Shown here: positions 1 to 10,900 of the stretch, one piece after another
Position numbering within the stretch: the first letter of the stretch is position 1
Layout of the letters: every line of letters starts with the position of its first letter
From: a virus
Virus record (IMG/VR): IMGVR_UViG_3300020436_000029
Location: 1-38,034 of that record
Length of the DNA stretch: 38,034 nucleotides
Direction: 5' to 3' (one strand)
The notes under the pieces: model-generated
Seen by the model: the letters and a program-made list of their open reading frames with translations, nothing else
Told to the model about the DNA's origin: nothing
The model's database searches: none
Position numbers and translations under genes: made by a program

Positions 1-3000
1 AAATCTAAAACACCAATTAATCAGTGGCGTGAACTTATTAAGTCTACAACACACCCTGCTGGTTTCCAGTTGTTTGGTCAGGTTGATGTAGAAGGCACTG
101 CTGATGCAGAGATGCCAGTTGAAATGCCAAAAGCATCTCACTTCTCTGTTGTACAACTTTGGGATCCTAATAAAAATAAGATTACAATTGAAAGCACTAA
201 ACAAGTTCTTACTCAAACTGTGCAGAAAATTGAGAACCAAAGAATTCGTAGAGGTGTTGGTGCTGCAGCATCTTCTGAATTTAATTTTAATGAACTTCGT
301 GCTTTTGAATTTAGAATATACAATCAGACTGCTAATTTTTACGATAGTACAACTGCTGCAGGGAAACCATGGTGGTCTAAAAATCCATTTACTGGATACT
401 ACGATAGCGAGGGTAGATTAAAAGGAGACACAGTATTTGAAATTAGAGATGATTTAGATAATCCATTTACACCATATAATGTTAATAACCTTATTATTAC
501 ACTAGATGGTGTTTTACAAGACGCAGGTGTTTCTTATACAGTTAGTGGATCTCAGATTACATTTTCTGCTCCACCATTAGGACCTGGTCAAAAACAAACA
601 GGAGAAGGACAGACTGATTTGACACCATATGGTGGTGTTAATTTTTATGGAAAATATATTGCATTTAAAGATAATCAATACAACGACAAACACTTTAAAA
701 AATTAAGAAATATTTTCCAACGTAACGGTAGATATATTGATGCTGCAAATCAGATTGAAAGAAATATTGAATTTATAATTGAAGAAACAATTGGATGGGG
801 AAAAGCAACTTATGGTAGTTTAGATTGGAGCACAAAGACTGATGATTATCAAGAAAACATCAGAACAATTTTAAGAGCATTAGATCATGATGTTAGATTT
901 GGTGGTAATGTAAAAACAGTAGATTATATTTCTACATTTAATAATGACGATGATTATCTTTATATTCAAAATTATAGAACAGAAAGTTCTAATATTTTTG
1001 CATATGCAGTAAGACTAGCAAAACTTGCTACTAGAAACTGGGATTATACAGATGTAGGTGCGTCTTATCTACAAGGTTCTAGGACTGTAGCAATTTCTTC
1101 TACAGAAAACGTTGCTGTTGGAATGTACTTAAGTTCTGGAAGAGCATTCCCTGTAGATACTAAAATCACTGCTATTAATAATGCTACTCAGGTAACTGTA
1201 AGTCATGCTGCACTTGCTAACTCTGGTGGAGGCGGTGGTGCTCCTGTGGGTGTTACAGATCTTAGTGGTACAGCAACTACTTCATCAGTTCCTACAGACA
1301 CTGGTAGAGTTCCTGTTGGTGATACTTATGAGTTACCATCTGGTGTTACTGTCACAGTACCTTCTTCATTCTCTGGTACTGATCAGATTACATTCTCTTG
1401 GAGTGGTCTTAACAATGGTATGTACTTCAAGGCAGGAGAACTAATTGGAAAGAATAAGACTTGGATACAAGAAACTTCTATCAACTGGGCAAAATCTACA
1501 TATCCTTCTTTAAATTGGGAAGATCCTACTAGCACAAGAGTACAAGCAACTGCTACTGCACAAACATTAAGAACACTAGATCCTGGTGCTGTACAAATCA
1601 ATAATGCAGGTGACGGTTATGAAACTGCACCAACACTATATGTTTTCCCAGCATCTGATACTGTAGTAAGTCCAACTAATCAAATTGGAATTGCTGTTGA
1701 ACTATCTGCTGATCTGGAGTTAAACGGTTATGTAAAATCAATTACCATTACCGATGGTGGAAGTGGATATGATCCTGCCAATCCTCCAACTGTCACATTA
1801 GGTGGTGACATGTATGGATTAACAGCTACTGCTGTTGTTACTGGAGACGCTGTTACAAGTATTAGTATCGATGGATACAATGGTGAAAGATATTCTAATA
1901 AAGAAATTACTATTGATGGTAATGCAACAGCAGAAATTGTATTAGGTAAGAAAGTTAGCAATATTTGGATTACTGAAGGTGGATCAGGATTTACTGATGG
2001 TACACCAATAGGTTACATCCGTGGTATTGGTGGTAGTCCAACAACTGATTTAGATGCACAATGTAATCTCACTAAGAGAACTACATTTACTGTTACCAAT
2101 CCTGGTTTTGGTTATGCCAAAAATCCAACTGTCACATTATCTGCATCGGGAGCTGGATTGTTCCCACCAACTGCAACTGCAGAAATTGATGAAGACGGTA
2201 GAATTACATACATCTATATTGATCAAGAAGGTAGTTATGGTTTAACTGTATCATCTGTGAACATTACAGGTTTTGCACCTGGCGGGACATATGATATTCA
2301 GACTAAGTGTAGTCGTGATATTGGATATTTGGTTGATGCTATCGCATATCATTTACAATTAGGTGGTAATGAAAATGTTGTTCAATTTGCACAGTTCTAT
2401 TATCAAGGTGCAAAATATCCAAACGGAGAGAAATTAGAGTTTGTTAATAATGAGATTACAGAAACATTAGCAACATTCCAATATGCAAAAGATCAAATGA
2501 TTACCGCTATGAGAAATGGTGGACAAGTCACTGATCCTAATGTTCTTGTAGATAGCGCAACTCCTGTATGTGCTGAAGTAGAGGCAACACTTAACACATA
2601 CTATGAAATTGTAGATGATATATTCAACAAAGGAAAAGGTGCAGTTGCCAAGACAAGTATTAATCCTAATAGATCTGGATATTATACAGGAACTCTTACA
2701 TATTCTAATTACAATATTATCTTAGATCCTAACATTCCTGCACAAGAATGTGAGGATGTGATTTCTGGTATTACATCTCTATATGATAATATTGATGATA
2801 TTATAAAACAAGAAACTGTTGTTAGAACTCTTCCTGACTTTATTGATGGTGAGACTAAAGAATTTGATCTCTTCTGGAACGATGGTACAAATGTACTATT
2901 AGAAGAGGATGAGAACTTATTCTTAACTCTTAATGCTGTATTACAGAAACCAAAGTATACAGAAGAATATCCATTGTTTGATGCATACTTTATTGATAAA

Positions 3001-5934
3001 GATGTAATTCCAAACAAAATTAAGTTTGATGTTCCTCCTATTTGGGATCAAGACTTTAGTGCCAAAACCATTGGTGAACCAACTGCTGTAGAGAAAGTTG
3101 TTGGAATTGGTGTTGGTAACTATAAGAGACTTACTATTGAACCTACTCTAGTAGATGATGTTAGATCAGGTCCTTTCTTAATATTAGATGTATTAGACAA
3201 CTCTGTACAAAATATTGAAGCACCAGAAAATCTTTATGTTTTCCTCGATGGTGTTCTTCAGCAACAGGGTGATAATAAATCATATATTATATCAGGTCCT
3301 AATATCTTCTTCAATGTTCCTATTAAAAAGGAGATGAAGATTGATATGAGATATCTCTATGGAAGAGATGTCGGATCTATTCTCAGCATTTATGATTATG
3401 CTCCTGACACTTATTTCAGTAGATCTCAATTTGTACTTGGAACTGTAACTACTTCTGTATGGGATACATATACCGCATTTGCATGGATGGGCGATGCTGT
3501 TGGAACTCCTATCGTCGCTTATCAAAGAAGAGGAGATGGAACTCTTAATGTTCTTGGTCAAGTTACCAATCTTAGTTATGATGCAACTAATAAGTATTGG
3601 GATCTAAAAGGTCAAAATCCAAAATTAGAAGATGGTTTAGGTATTACATTCGCTGTTATATCAAAACCTGATAGAACCTTTACAATTCCTGATAACGATT
3701 TCGTTACCTCTGCTATTCAGAATTTTGACACAGATGATTTAGGTAGAAAATTATTAACTGATGACAATGCTTCTTGGTTTGGAACTATCATTGGTAAAGG
3801 TTATAGAAACCCATTTGTATATCTTGCACAGAATGATAAAGTTCGTTTAGAAGGTGAAAAATCATTCCGTAGAATTAAACAGTTACCAGAAAAAACAACT
3901 TCCAGAGAAGGTAGAGATGGAAAACAGACATCACATGAAATGTTTGGTGCTGTTGAGATTGAAAATTATGTTGGTATTACAAGAGGTGAAGGTTTATCTG
4001 TAATTGCTAAGATCACTAACGGAGTTGTTACTGAACTTGTTTGGAACCAACGTAGTTATGATCCTATTACACAACCTACAGCATATCAATATTTTACACC
4101 ACCAGTTCTTAAGTTTGTACCTGTAAATGGTGATGGTGGTGGTGCAAGAGCAAACGTTCTTGTACAAAAAGGTCAAGTCATCAGTGTTGATCTACTTGAT
4201 GGTGGTTCTGGTTATACTAAAGCACCTCAAGTAATTGTAGCACGTAGATATGACATTCTAACAGAAAGAGATATTGGTGTTTCTATAGCACAGGGTGGTA
4301 TAAATCCAGTTCCACCACCAGCTGGAACCAATCTCAATATCATCTCCTTTATTTCTGATCAGAGACTTGCTGGTCTTACAGGAATTACTGGTATTGCTGT
4401 TCTTCTTGCTAGAAGTCCATCAGATACAGATAGAGTAATTGTAAATCATGTACAACCAGCATCTGAGTTTGCTGGAGAAAATCTTGAGCAAAAGATTACT
4501 GAGACTGTAGGATTTTTAGAACCAGATATTGAAGAATTTGAAACATTAGGTGGTAAAGTAACACCAGAGAAAGAACATCTACAAGTTGTAAATGTACTTT
4601 CTACTAGTGTAGATACAATCAAGAGTAGTTCTGTTGTACAGTTTGTTAATAAGTTCGTTACAACGTTTGAGAACCTCATTCCTAATGATGCACTTACTAA
4701 CGTTGCTTACTATGCTGATGGTGCATTCTTACAAGTTGACCTAGATCCAACAGAAAATGTAGTTTACATTTCAGACACCAGTAAATTTAAACCTTTTGGT
4801 TTCTTATTAATTGGTGACGAAGTTGTATACTACTATCGCAAACTTAATGATCGTTTCCTCAAGGTACAGAGAGGAAGACAAGGAACCACTGCTCAAGCAT
4901 GGACTGCTGGTACATTCTTGAGACAAATCCCAGATCCTATCTCTGTTGCATCTGTTGCTCTTGCTCAGATTGAAGCAGAGAGTAAGTTGGTCGCAGTATC
5001 TGCTGCAACTGGAACTGTAGGAAGTGGTCAGGATAGAGTAAGACAAGAACAGTATATTACACCTGTTGTAACTTTACAATCTACATCGACTGTAGCACTT
5101 GGACAAGTACAACTTCAGAGCACTTCTACAATTACAGAGGTTATTGTTGATGCTCAGAAAGTTCATGATATTGATCCAAATAATATTACTGAAAGTACTC
5201 TTTCTCATAATGCAACACAAATAGATGCTCAGATACAAACAGTAACTAGCGAGTTCCAAACTCAAGCTATAGATCTTACTGTTACTAAAGCAGGATCTGA
5301 ATTCTTCTTCGACCTACCACCAGGCGGTGCTGTTGATGGTTATGAAGAAAGCGCATTCTTTACTGATCCAATTTCTACTAGACTAAATGGTTTTGTAGAT
5401 CTTATAGACAATCAAGGTTTATATTCTGTTAGACGTAGAGACGGAACAGACCTTGAGATTGTTAACGAAGTATTTGGTGCGTTTGCAGCATTTGTTGGAG
5501 TATACGCTAAAACAAACGCTGGTTTCACAATTAGTCATAGAGATGGTATATTTGATGCTGGTACTGCTGGTGTATCTGGATTAACTATATCAGACTTTAC
5601 TTTCTACTTCCCATCACTTACAATTAGAGATTTTGCTGAGAGAGGATCATCCTCATTTGCTTTAGATGGTACTAAGTTTATTTTGATGCCACCATCTATT
5701 CAAAATCCTGTTGCAATCAGTCAAACTGCTGCTACACCAATACCTAGCACAATAACAGTTGCAACTACAAATTACTTCCCTAGCGAAGGATACTTATTCC
5801 ATAATAATGGATCACTTACTGGTGTAATTAAATACACTGGTAAGACTGCTAACACCTTTACTGGATGTACTTTACATAACGGTGACGATCAGATTGCGTC
5901 TGGATCTGAGATAGTCCCTATAACAATTGACTAA
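1..5934 (+). CDS. Giant baseplate/virion structural protein, positional counterpart of gp7 (5' end outside window)
   Basis: The frame is open from base 1, so the gene starts upstream and 1977 residues are visible; the TTG at 70 is not a credible start because in-frame sequence before it carries the HPAG motif (bases 52-63) common in cyanophage structural proteins. It lies directly before gp8, where T4 has baseplate wedge gene 7, so a baseplate role is inferred from position rather than clear homology. It is a mosaic: LDGV-type beta units at about 481-585, 2911-3030 and 3220-3350; helical segments at about 715-1060 and 2296-2800 with an RDI...GGN signature in the second; a VGM-type unit at 1075-1215; GSGY-type repeats at 1590-2270 and 4100-4250; and two units resembling the 'RG..GT...aGT' class of tail-protein motif at about 4740-4930 and 5760-5930. 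No enzyme motif or membrane segment is seen. It could equally be called a large fibre-base protein. Confidence 0.8.
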   Translation, partial: KSKTPINQWRELIKSTTHPAGFQLFGQVDVEGTADAEMPVEMPKASHFSVVQLWDPNKNKITIESTKQVLTQTVQKIENQRIRRGVGAAASSEFNFNELRAFEFRIYNQTANFYDSTTAAGKPWWSKNPFTGYYDSEGRLKGDTVFEIRDDLDNPFTPYNVNNLIITLDGVLQDAGVSYTVSGSQITFSAPPLGPGQKQTGEGQTDLTPYGGVNFYGKYIAFKDNQYNDKHFKKLRNIFQRNGRYIDAANQIERNIEFIIEETIGWGKATYGSLDWSTKTDDYQENIRTILRALDHDVRFGGNVKTVDYISTFNNDDDYLYIQNYRTESSNIFAYAVRLAKLATRNWDYTDVGASYLQGSRTVAISSTENVAVGMYLSSGRAFPVDTKITAINNATQVTVSHAALANSGGGGGAPVGVTDLSGTATTSSVPTDTGRVPVGDTYELPSGVTVTVPSSFSGTDQITFSWSGLNNGMYFKAGELIGKNKTWIQETSINWAKSTYPSLNWEDPTSTRVQATATAQTLRTLDPGAVQINNAGDGYETAPTLYVFPASDTVVSPTNQIGIAVELSADLELNGYVKSITITDGGSGYDPANPPTVTLGGDMYGLTATAVVTGDAVTSISIDGYNGERYSNKEITIDGNATAEIVLGKKVSNIWITEGGSGFTDGTPIGYIRGIGGSPTTDLDAQCNLTKRTTFTVTNPGFGYAKNPTVTLSASGAGLFPPTATAEIDEDGRITYIYIDQEGSYGLTVSSVNITGFAPGGTYDIQTKCSRDIGYLVDAIAYHLQLGGNENVVQFAQFYYQGAKYPNGEKLEFVNNEITETLATFQYAKDQMITAMRNGGQVTDPNVLVDSATPVCAEVEATLNTYYEIVDDIFNKGKGAVAKTSINPNRSGYYTGTLTYSNYNIILDPNIPAQECEDVISGITSLYDNIDDIIKQETVVRTLPDFIDGETKEFDLFWNDGTNVLLEEDENLFLTLNAVLQKPKYTEEYPLFDAYFIDKDVIPNKIKFDVPPIWDQDFSAKTIGEPTAVEKVVGIGVGNYKRLTIEPTLVDDVRSGPFLILDVLDNSVQNIEAPENLYVFLDGVLQQQGDNKSYIISGPNIFFNVPIKKEMKIDMRYLYGRDVGSILSIYDYAPDTYFSRSQFVLGTVTTSVWDTYTAFAWMGDAVGTPIVAYQRRGDGTLNVLGQVTNLSYDATNKYWDLKGQNPKLEDGLGITFAVISKPDRTFTIPDNDFVTSAIQNFDTDDLGRKLLTDDNASWFGTIIGKGYRNPFVYLAQNDKVRLEGEKSFRRIKQLPEKTTSREGRDGKQTSHEMFGAVEIENYVGITRGEGLSVIAKITNGVVTELVWNQRSYDPITQPTAYQYFTPPVLKFVPVNGDGGGARANVLVQKGQVISVDLLDGGSGYTKAPQVIVARRYDILTERDIGVSIAQGGINPVPPPAGTNLNIISFISDQRLAGLTGITGIAVLLARSPSDTDRVIVNHVQPASEFAGENLEQKITETVGFLEPDIEEFETLGGKVTPEKEHLQVVNVLSTSVDTIKSSSVVQFVNKFVTTFENLIPNDALTNVAYYADGAFLQVDLDPTENVVYISDTSKFKPFGFLLIGDEVVYYYRKLNDRFLKVQRGRQGTTAQAWTAGTFLRQIPDPISVASVALAQIEAESKLVAVSAATGTVGSGQDRVRQEQYITPVVTLQSTSTVALGQVQLQSTSTITEVIVDAQKVHDIDPNNITESTLSHNATQIDAQIQTVTSEFQTQAIDLTVTKAGSEFFFDLPPGGAVDGYEESAFFTDPISTRLNGFVDLIDNQGLYSVRRRDGTDLEIVNEVFGAFAAFVGVYAKTNAGFTISHRDGIFDAGTAGVSGLTISDFTFYFPSLTIRDFAERGSSSFALDGTKFILMPPSIQNPVAISQTAATPIPSTITVATTNYFPSEGYLFHNNGSLTGVIKYTGKTANTFTGCTLHNGDDQIASGSEIVPITID

Positions 5935-5954
5935 ATACAGTATAAATATAAATA
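5930..5954 (+). promoter_or_regulatory. Cluster of T4-type late promoter boxes before gp8
   Basis: ACTAAATA (5930-5937) overlaps the stop codon of the upstream gene (5932-5934). It is followed by two perfect TATAAATA octamers, at 5941-5948 and 5947-5954, which overlap by two bases. TATAAATA is the T4 late promoter -10 consensus, recognised by the gp55 sigma factor with the gp45 clamp. The cluster sits 40-60 bases before the gp8 start, in the only gap between these genes. Which box is used cannot be told from sequence. Confidence 0.7.
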
Positions 5955-5993
5955 ACTCAGGCACAAATTTCATAACGTCGGACAAAGAACACC

Positions 5994-7814
5994 ATGGCTG
6001 CTATTATTTCTGATAAGTTTCGTATATTTAACGCGAAGCAATTCTTAGAATCTCTCACAGAAGGATCATCTGCTACAGATCCAGGTAGGACGAGGATGTA
6101 TTTCTTCGTAGGTCGCCCTCAACCTTGGAGAGCATATCTAGAAATCTATTCAAAAGGTTCCACGACCTTTACTGTTGGTGACGAGGTATACGTCGGAACA
6201 TATAATTCCACTACTTTCCGTGCCACCATTGCTGCAGTTTATGATAGTGCCCTTCTTTTGACCGACGTTTTTGGTAGCAGCGGTGTTAACTCTACTCCTT
6301 CATTAGGTGCCGACCTCAAGTGTCGTACTGGCGCAACAGGTGGTTCTGGTGGATCCGATACAGGTGCTACTGCAAATGCAGGCATCTACCGTTATGCAAC
6401 TGAGGATCTTCCTCCATTGCCTCTTGATAACCAAGCAGAAAAAATAGCAATTTATGATGAACTAATCGCTGCAAAACGTATTACTGATGCGTTTGCAAGA
6501 ACTGTAATCCGTCGTTATAACTGGAATACTTCAGTCAACCCTAAGTTTGACATGTGGAAACCAGATTATGCTGACACTCCTGCTGGTGGTGGTGCTATTG
6601 GTAAATCAACCGCTACTGGTCAAACAAGTATTTCTGAAGCGAAGTTCTATGTAATGAACTCTAAGTATGAAGTATTCAAATGCCTTTACAATGGTGAGGA
6701 TCCTTCTAACGCTACTGGACAGGCTGCAACTGAAGAACCAATTAAAGATGCAGCAAACTATAGTTCATCTACTGGTCTTTATACTGAGACAACTGGTGCA
6801 GGTTATATTTGGAAGTATATGTACACCATCCCAACTGATGATGTTATTAAATTCCTTTCATCTGACTTTATGCCAATCGTTCTAAGCAATGATGCTTCTA
6901 GAATTGGTGTTGTAGCACAAGTAGTTGATGGTGCTATTGATGCTGTTATTATTGAAGACGCTGGTTCTACCTTACCTGCATCTCAAACTTTATACACTGC
7001 TATTAAAGGAGATGGATCAGGTGGTATTGTAAAATTTACAACAAATGGTTCTGGTACAATAACAGCTGCTGAAATTCAAGCTCGTGGATCAGGTTACACC
7101 TACGGAAATGTTCTTTTAGGTAATGGTAACTTATTCTCTGATGCTGGTTTATCAAGTGCTGTTGCAACTCCTGGCGGTGCAACTGGTGCTCTAGAAGTAA
7201 TCTTACCTCCTTTAGGTGGTCATGGTTCTGACCATGAAACAGAACTTAATGGTAAGCGTGTAATGACAAACATTCGTTTGACATACGCTGAAGGTTCTGG
7301 AGACTTCCCTGTAGATAACGACTTCCGTCGTATTGGTATTATTGCTGATCCTATTGAGCAAGGTTCTACTAACTTTATCACTGATGATACTGTTTCTGGT
7401 TTAAAAGCAATCAAAATTACTGGTGCAACTGCTGATTACGCAATTGACGAGAAGATCCAACAGACTGTTTCTGGTGGTACAGCATATGGTACAGTTGTAT
7501 CATGGACATTAGACAGTGGTTCTACTACTGCTGGAGTTCTTAAGTATATCCAAACAAACGATTCACACGTTGATAGTGGTGTTGTAAGAGATTTCGTATC
7601 TGGTGCAAACGCAATCACTGGTGAAAGTTCTACTGCATCTGGTAACGTACAGACTGGTTATAGTGGTACAACTTATGGTTCTACCTTTGCATCTGGACTT
7701 GCACCTGCTGAAATTAAGAACAACTCTGGTGAAATAATCTACGTTGAGAACAGAAGACTAATTACTCGTGCTCCTGACCAGATTGAAGACATCAAATTAG
7801 TTATCGAATTCTAA
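5994..7814 (+). CDS. gp8: Baseplate wedge subunit gp8
   Basis: The N-terminus (MAAIISDKFRIFNAK...) followed by a GRTRMYFFVGRPQPW segment is the form I recognise as cyanophage gp8, a structural subunit of the wedges that surround the baseplate hub. At 606 residues it is much longer than T4 gp8 (334 residues). The additional length appears to come from inserted repeat modules: an acidic/GSGY unit around residues 320-400, and an IDE...SGGTAYG unit at about residues 475-560 (bases 7420-7665) that resembles units in gp14 and the downstream giant proteins. The Gly-rich stretch near residue 115-125 looks like a linker. The ATG at 5994 is preceded by a 59-base leader with late-promoter boxes; the Shine-Dalgarno is weak (CGGAC about 12 bases before). 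A terminator follows the stop, so gp8 ends a transcription unit. Confidence 0.93.
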   Translation: MAAIISDKFRIFNAKQFLESLTEGSSATDPGRTRMYFFVGRPQPWRAYLEIYSKGSTTFTVGDEVYVGTYNSTTFRATIAAVYDSALLLTDVFGSSGVNSTPSLGADLKCRTGATGGSGGSDTGATANAGIYRYATEDLPPLPLDNQAEKIAIYDELIAAKRITDAFARTVIRRYNWNTSVNPKFDMWKPDYADTPAGGGAIGKSTATGQTSISEAKFYVMNSKYEVFKCLYNGEDPSNATGQAATEEPIKDAANYSSSTGLYTETTGAGYIWKYMYTIPTDDVIKFLSSDFMPIVLSNDASRIGVVAQVVDGAIDAVIIEDAGSTLPASQTLYTAIKGDGSGGIVKFTTNGSGTITAAEIQARGSGYTYGNVLLGNGNLFSDAGLSSAVATPGGATGALEVILPPLGGHGSDHETELNGKRVMTNIRLTYAEGSGDFPVDNDFRRIGIIADPIEQGSTNFITDDTVSGLKAIKITGATADYAIDEKIQQTVSGGTAYGTVVSWTLDSGSTTAGVLKYIQTNDSHVDSGVVRDFVSGANAITGESSTASGNVQTGYSGTTYGSTFASGLAPAEIKNNSGEIIYVENRRLITRAPDQIEDIKLVIEF

Positions 7815-7829
7815 TTAAAAAAAGAATTG

Positions 7830-7861
7830 AAAATCCCTCCAGCAATGGGGGGATTTTTTTT
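7830..7861 (+). terminator. Intrinsic terminator after gp8
   Basis: AAAATCCCTCC (7830-7840) pairs with GGGGGGATTTT (7847-7857) over 11 positions with one T-G wobble, around a 6-base loop. Eight T residues run from 7854 to 7861. It starts 15 bases after the gp8 stop and ends just before the next late-promoter box. Confidence 0.9.
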
Positions 7862-7867
7862 AACTCT

Positions 7868-7875
7868 ACTAAATA
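7868..7875 (+). promoter_or_regulatory. T4-type late promoter box (ACTAAATA)
   Basis: ACTAAATA matches TATAAATA at six of eight positions and lies 38 bases before the next gene, immediately after the terminator. The arrangement implies that transcription restarts here for the DUF4815-type gene. Confidence 0.6.
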
Positions 7876-7912
7876 CTAAATGACTAGATACTAGCGATAT
7901 TGGCGGAGTACA

Positions 7913-10900
7913 ATGCCACAGAAGACGAACCTCAATGTAAATCCTTATTATGAGGACTTTGACGCGACTAAGAATTTTTATAAGATTCTATTCCGTCCTG
8001 GTTACTCAATACAAGGGAGAGAATTAACACAAGTCCAATCAATTCTTCAAAATCAATTGGAGAGTTTTGGAAAATATGCATTTAAACAAGGAGAACAAGT
8101 AATTCCTGGTGAGGTAGGTCTCAACACGAAATTAGATTATGTTAAATTATCTTCTGTTTCTGAAGTTGCAATCTCAGAAGGAGATAGTATTGTCTATAAA
8201 AAATATGATATTTCACAACTAGTCGGTCAGCAGTTAAGAGGTTTGACTTCTGGCGTTTTAGCAAATGTACTCGCAACAAAACTAGCAACAGAAAGCACTG
8301 CTGATACTATTTTCGTAAGTTACCTTAATAGTGGTAATTCTAATACAGAACCTACTTTTAGACAAGGTGAGACATTAGAGGTAGTAGATGGTGTTAATAC
8401 TCCATTATTAGTAGTTGGAACTGATGGTAGTGTACTTCCTACTAGTATTCCTATTACTAATCCTGATACTGGAGAAACAACATCTCTAGAAAGTCCTGCA
8501 ATGGGATTTGGTTCTGCTGTTAAAGTAGAAGAAGGTATTTACTTTGTAAATGGATATTTTGTTCGTAATGATGAGCAGTTACTTGTTATTGATGAGTATT
8601 ATGATAAACCATCTGCAAAAGTAGGTTTTACAATTAAAGAAGAAATTATTACTCCTGAGGCAGACGTATCTCTATATGATAATGCTATTGGTAGTTCTAA
8701 CTATACTGCACCAGGTGCACATAGATTAAAAATTGGTTTAGAAATTAAAGAGTTTGCACTTGGTGCAATCACTGATAAGAATTTTATTCAACTACTTACA
8801 GTTAAAAGAGGAGTTGTACAAAGAAAAGTAACTCCATCTGACTTTAGTGTTCTTGAGCAAACACTTGCTCGTAGAACATTTGATGAGAGTGGTGATTATG
8901 TTGTAGATAATTTTAGTGTTGACGTCAGAGAATGGGCGCAGAAAGATAATAACAAAGGTATCTACGCTGCTGATGAATTTGGTTTATATAACGGATATAC
9001 TGCTGGGGAAGCATCTAGAAAAATGGTTGCCAGCATTGGTCCTGGTAAAGCATATGTCAAAGGATATGAAATTGTAAACAAAGAAACAAAGTATCTTGAA
9101 ATTAATAAAGCAAGAGAAAGTCTTTCTAGTGATAATGTAACATTAAAAACCAAAGGTCTCCCATCATTTAATATTTCTAATGTTTATGGTAGTGTTCCTC
9201 TAAACAAAGAGGGATCTGAACTTACAGCATATCCTGATGTATTTTTATATCAAACTTTTACTGATGGATCTATTGGTACTAACAATACAGAACTTTCTAC
9301 AGATCATAAACAAACAATTGCTAGAAGAGGTTTAAGTTTTACTGCTAATGATGCAATTAGAACTATTACTGTAAAAGTAAATGGTCTGAATGGTCAACCA
9401 ACTCTTGGTGACATTACTGATGCAAATTTTGAAAGTAAATACGCAGAAATTTATTATATCAAAACAAGAACCGATAGTGGTTTTGGTCAAAATATCGGAT
9501 CTTTTAAAACTTTATCTTTTGCTACAATTAATAGACCAGGTATTGATAGTAATGCATCTCAACAATTCCTAGAACTAACTGTCTTTGGTAATAAAGATGA
9601 AATTGAAAGTTCTATGATTGAATATGATGATGGTGATCCTTCAAAGAAAAGAACTATTTTTATTACAGAAAATGATGCGAAATCTCAAGCAGATCCATTT
9701 CCATACTATGGTGAGATTGTAGATTATAGAAATTCTATTACTCCTGTAATTGGTAAAGTAAAACCAAGTAATTTTTCTTTACAAGAAAGAGGTTCTGGTT
9801 TTAATCCTGATAGTGATATTATTCTATCTAAAGGTCGTCTTGCTGGTGGTGCTGAAATATACAACAGTATTTTTAAATTTTCTTATTTTGATCCTCAGTT
9901 CTTTACTAAAATTTTATTAGAAGATAATTTTGATGCAACTTCTTTTGAGGAAGGTAAATATATTTTTGGTTTGGAGAGTGGTGCATTTGGTGTTATTGAA
10001 GGTCCTGCTTCTGGAGTATACTCAGCAAAAAATCAACTCTTTGTCAAAACATTATCTGGAGAGTTTAAACCTGGTGAAAGTATTAGATCTGAAGATGGTA
10101 CAACAGTTAAAATTGCAACAGAAAATACAATATCTCACTTCATTACATTACAAAGAGGATCTGGTTATTCTGGATCAGCAGTGGTAAATCTAAATGGTGT
10201 TGATTATGATTCCTCTAAGTTAGAAGCAAATGTTTACGGTGCTGGTGTTTACAAGATTAATATTAATAATAGAAATGCATTAAGAAACATCCAATTTGCT
10301 CAACCACCTGAAGTTTTAATCAAAGGTTCAGGAGGTAGTGCTGCTGAAGTCCGTGCAGTTCTATTCAGAAATACTGTAACAACATACACACCAAATAATG
10401 TTAAATCTATTGGTGCTTCCTATGGATCAGGTGGAGGTAATAAATTTAATGGTGATTTAGTAGTAGATAATCAAGAATATTCTGAAATTTCTAACGTTAC
10501 CAATTTCACTTTCTTTGGAACTAAGGGGACAATGTTTGTAGAATCCACTAGTTTCAGTGCTAATGCTGCTGGTATACTTCTTCCTGGCGATCTTATTCAA
10601 TTCTCAGATGACGATAATAATTTAGTAAGATCAGTTGTAGAATATGCTACAGTTGCTCAAGGTTCTTCTAAAACTAGAATTTATCTAGACAATGCACTTC
10701 CTGGCAATGTTACAAATACTAGTATTGTAAGATTACGTCCTAAGAGTGACAATACTACAAGTGGCACACTACTATTCCCAACAGGTAGTAAACAAGTAGA
10801 AAAAATTTCTGTTGGTGGTGATGATACTAAAATTAAATACTATTTCCGCAGAGATTTTGTAACCACTGCATCTAGTTCTGGTGGTATAATTACATTTGCT

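Noticed and set aside
70-72. TTG as a start for the first gene
   Set aside because: The frame is open to base 1 and the sequence before it contains the family-typical HPAG segment, so the gene is cut by the window edge.
1225-1250. G-rich run as a possible G-quadruplex
   Set aside because: It encodes a Gly linker (SGGGGGAPVG) and the G runs are only two to three bases long.
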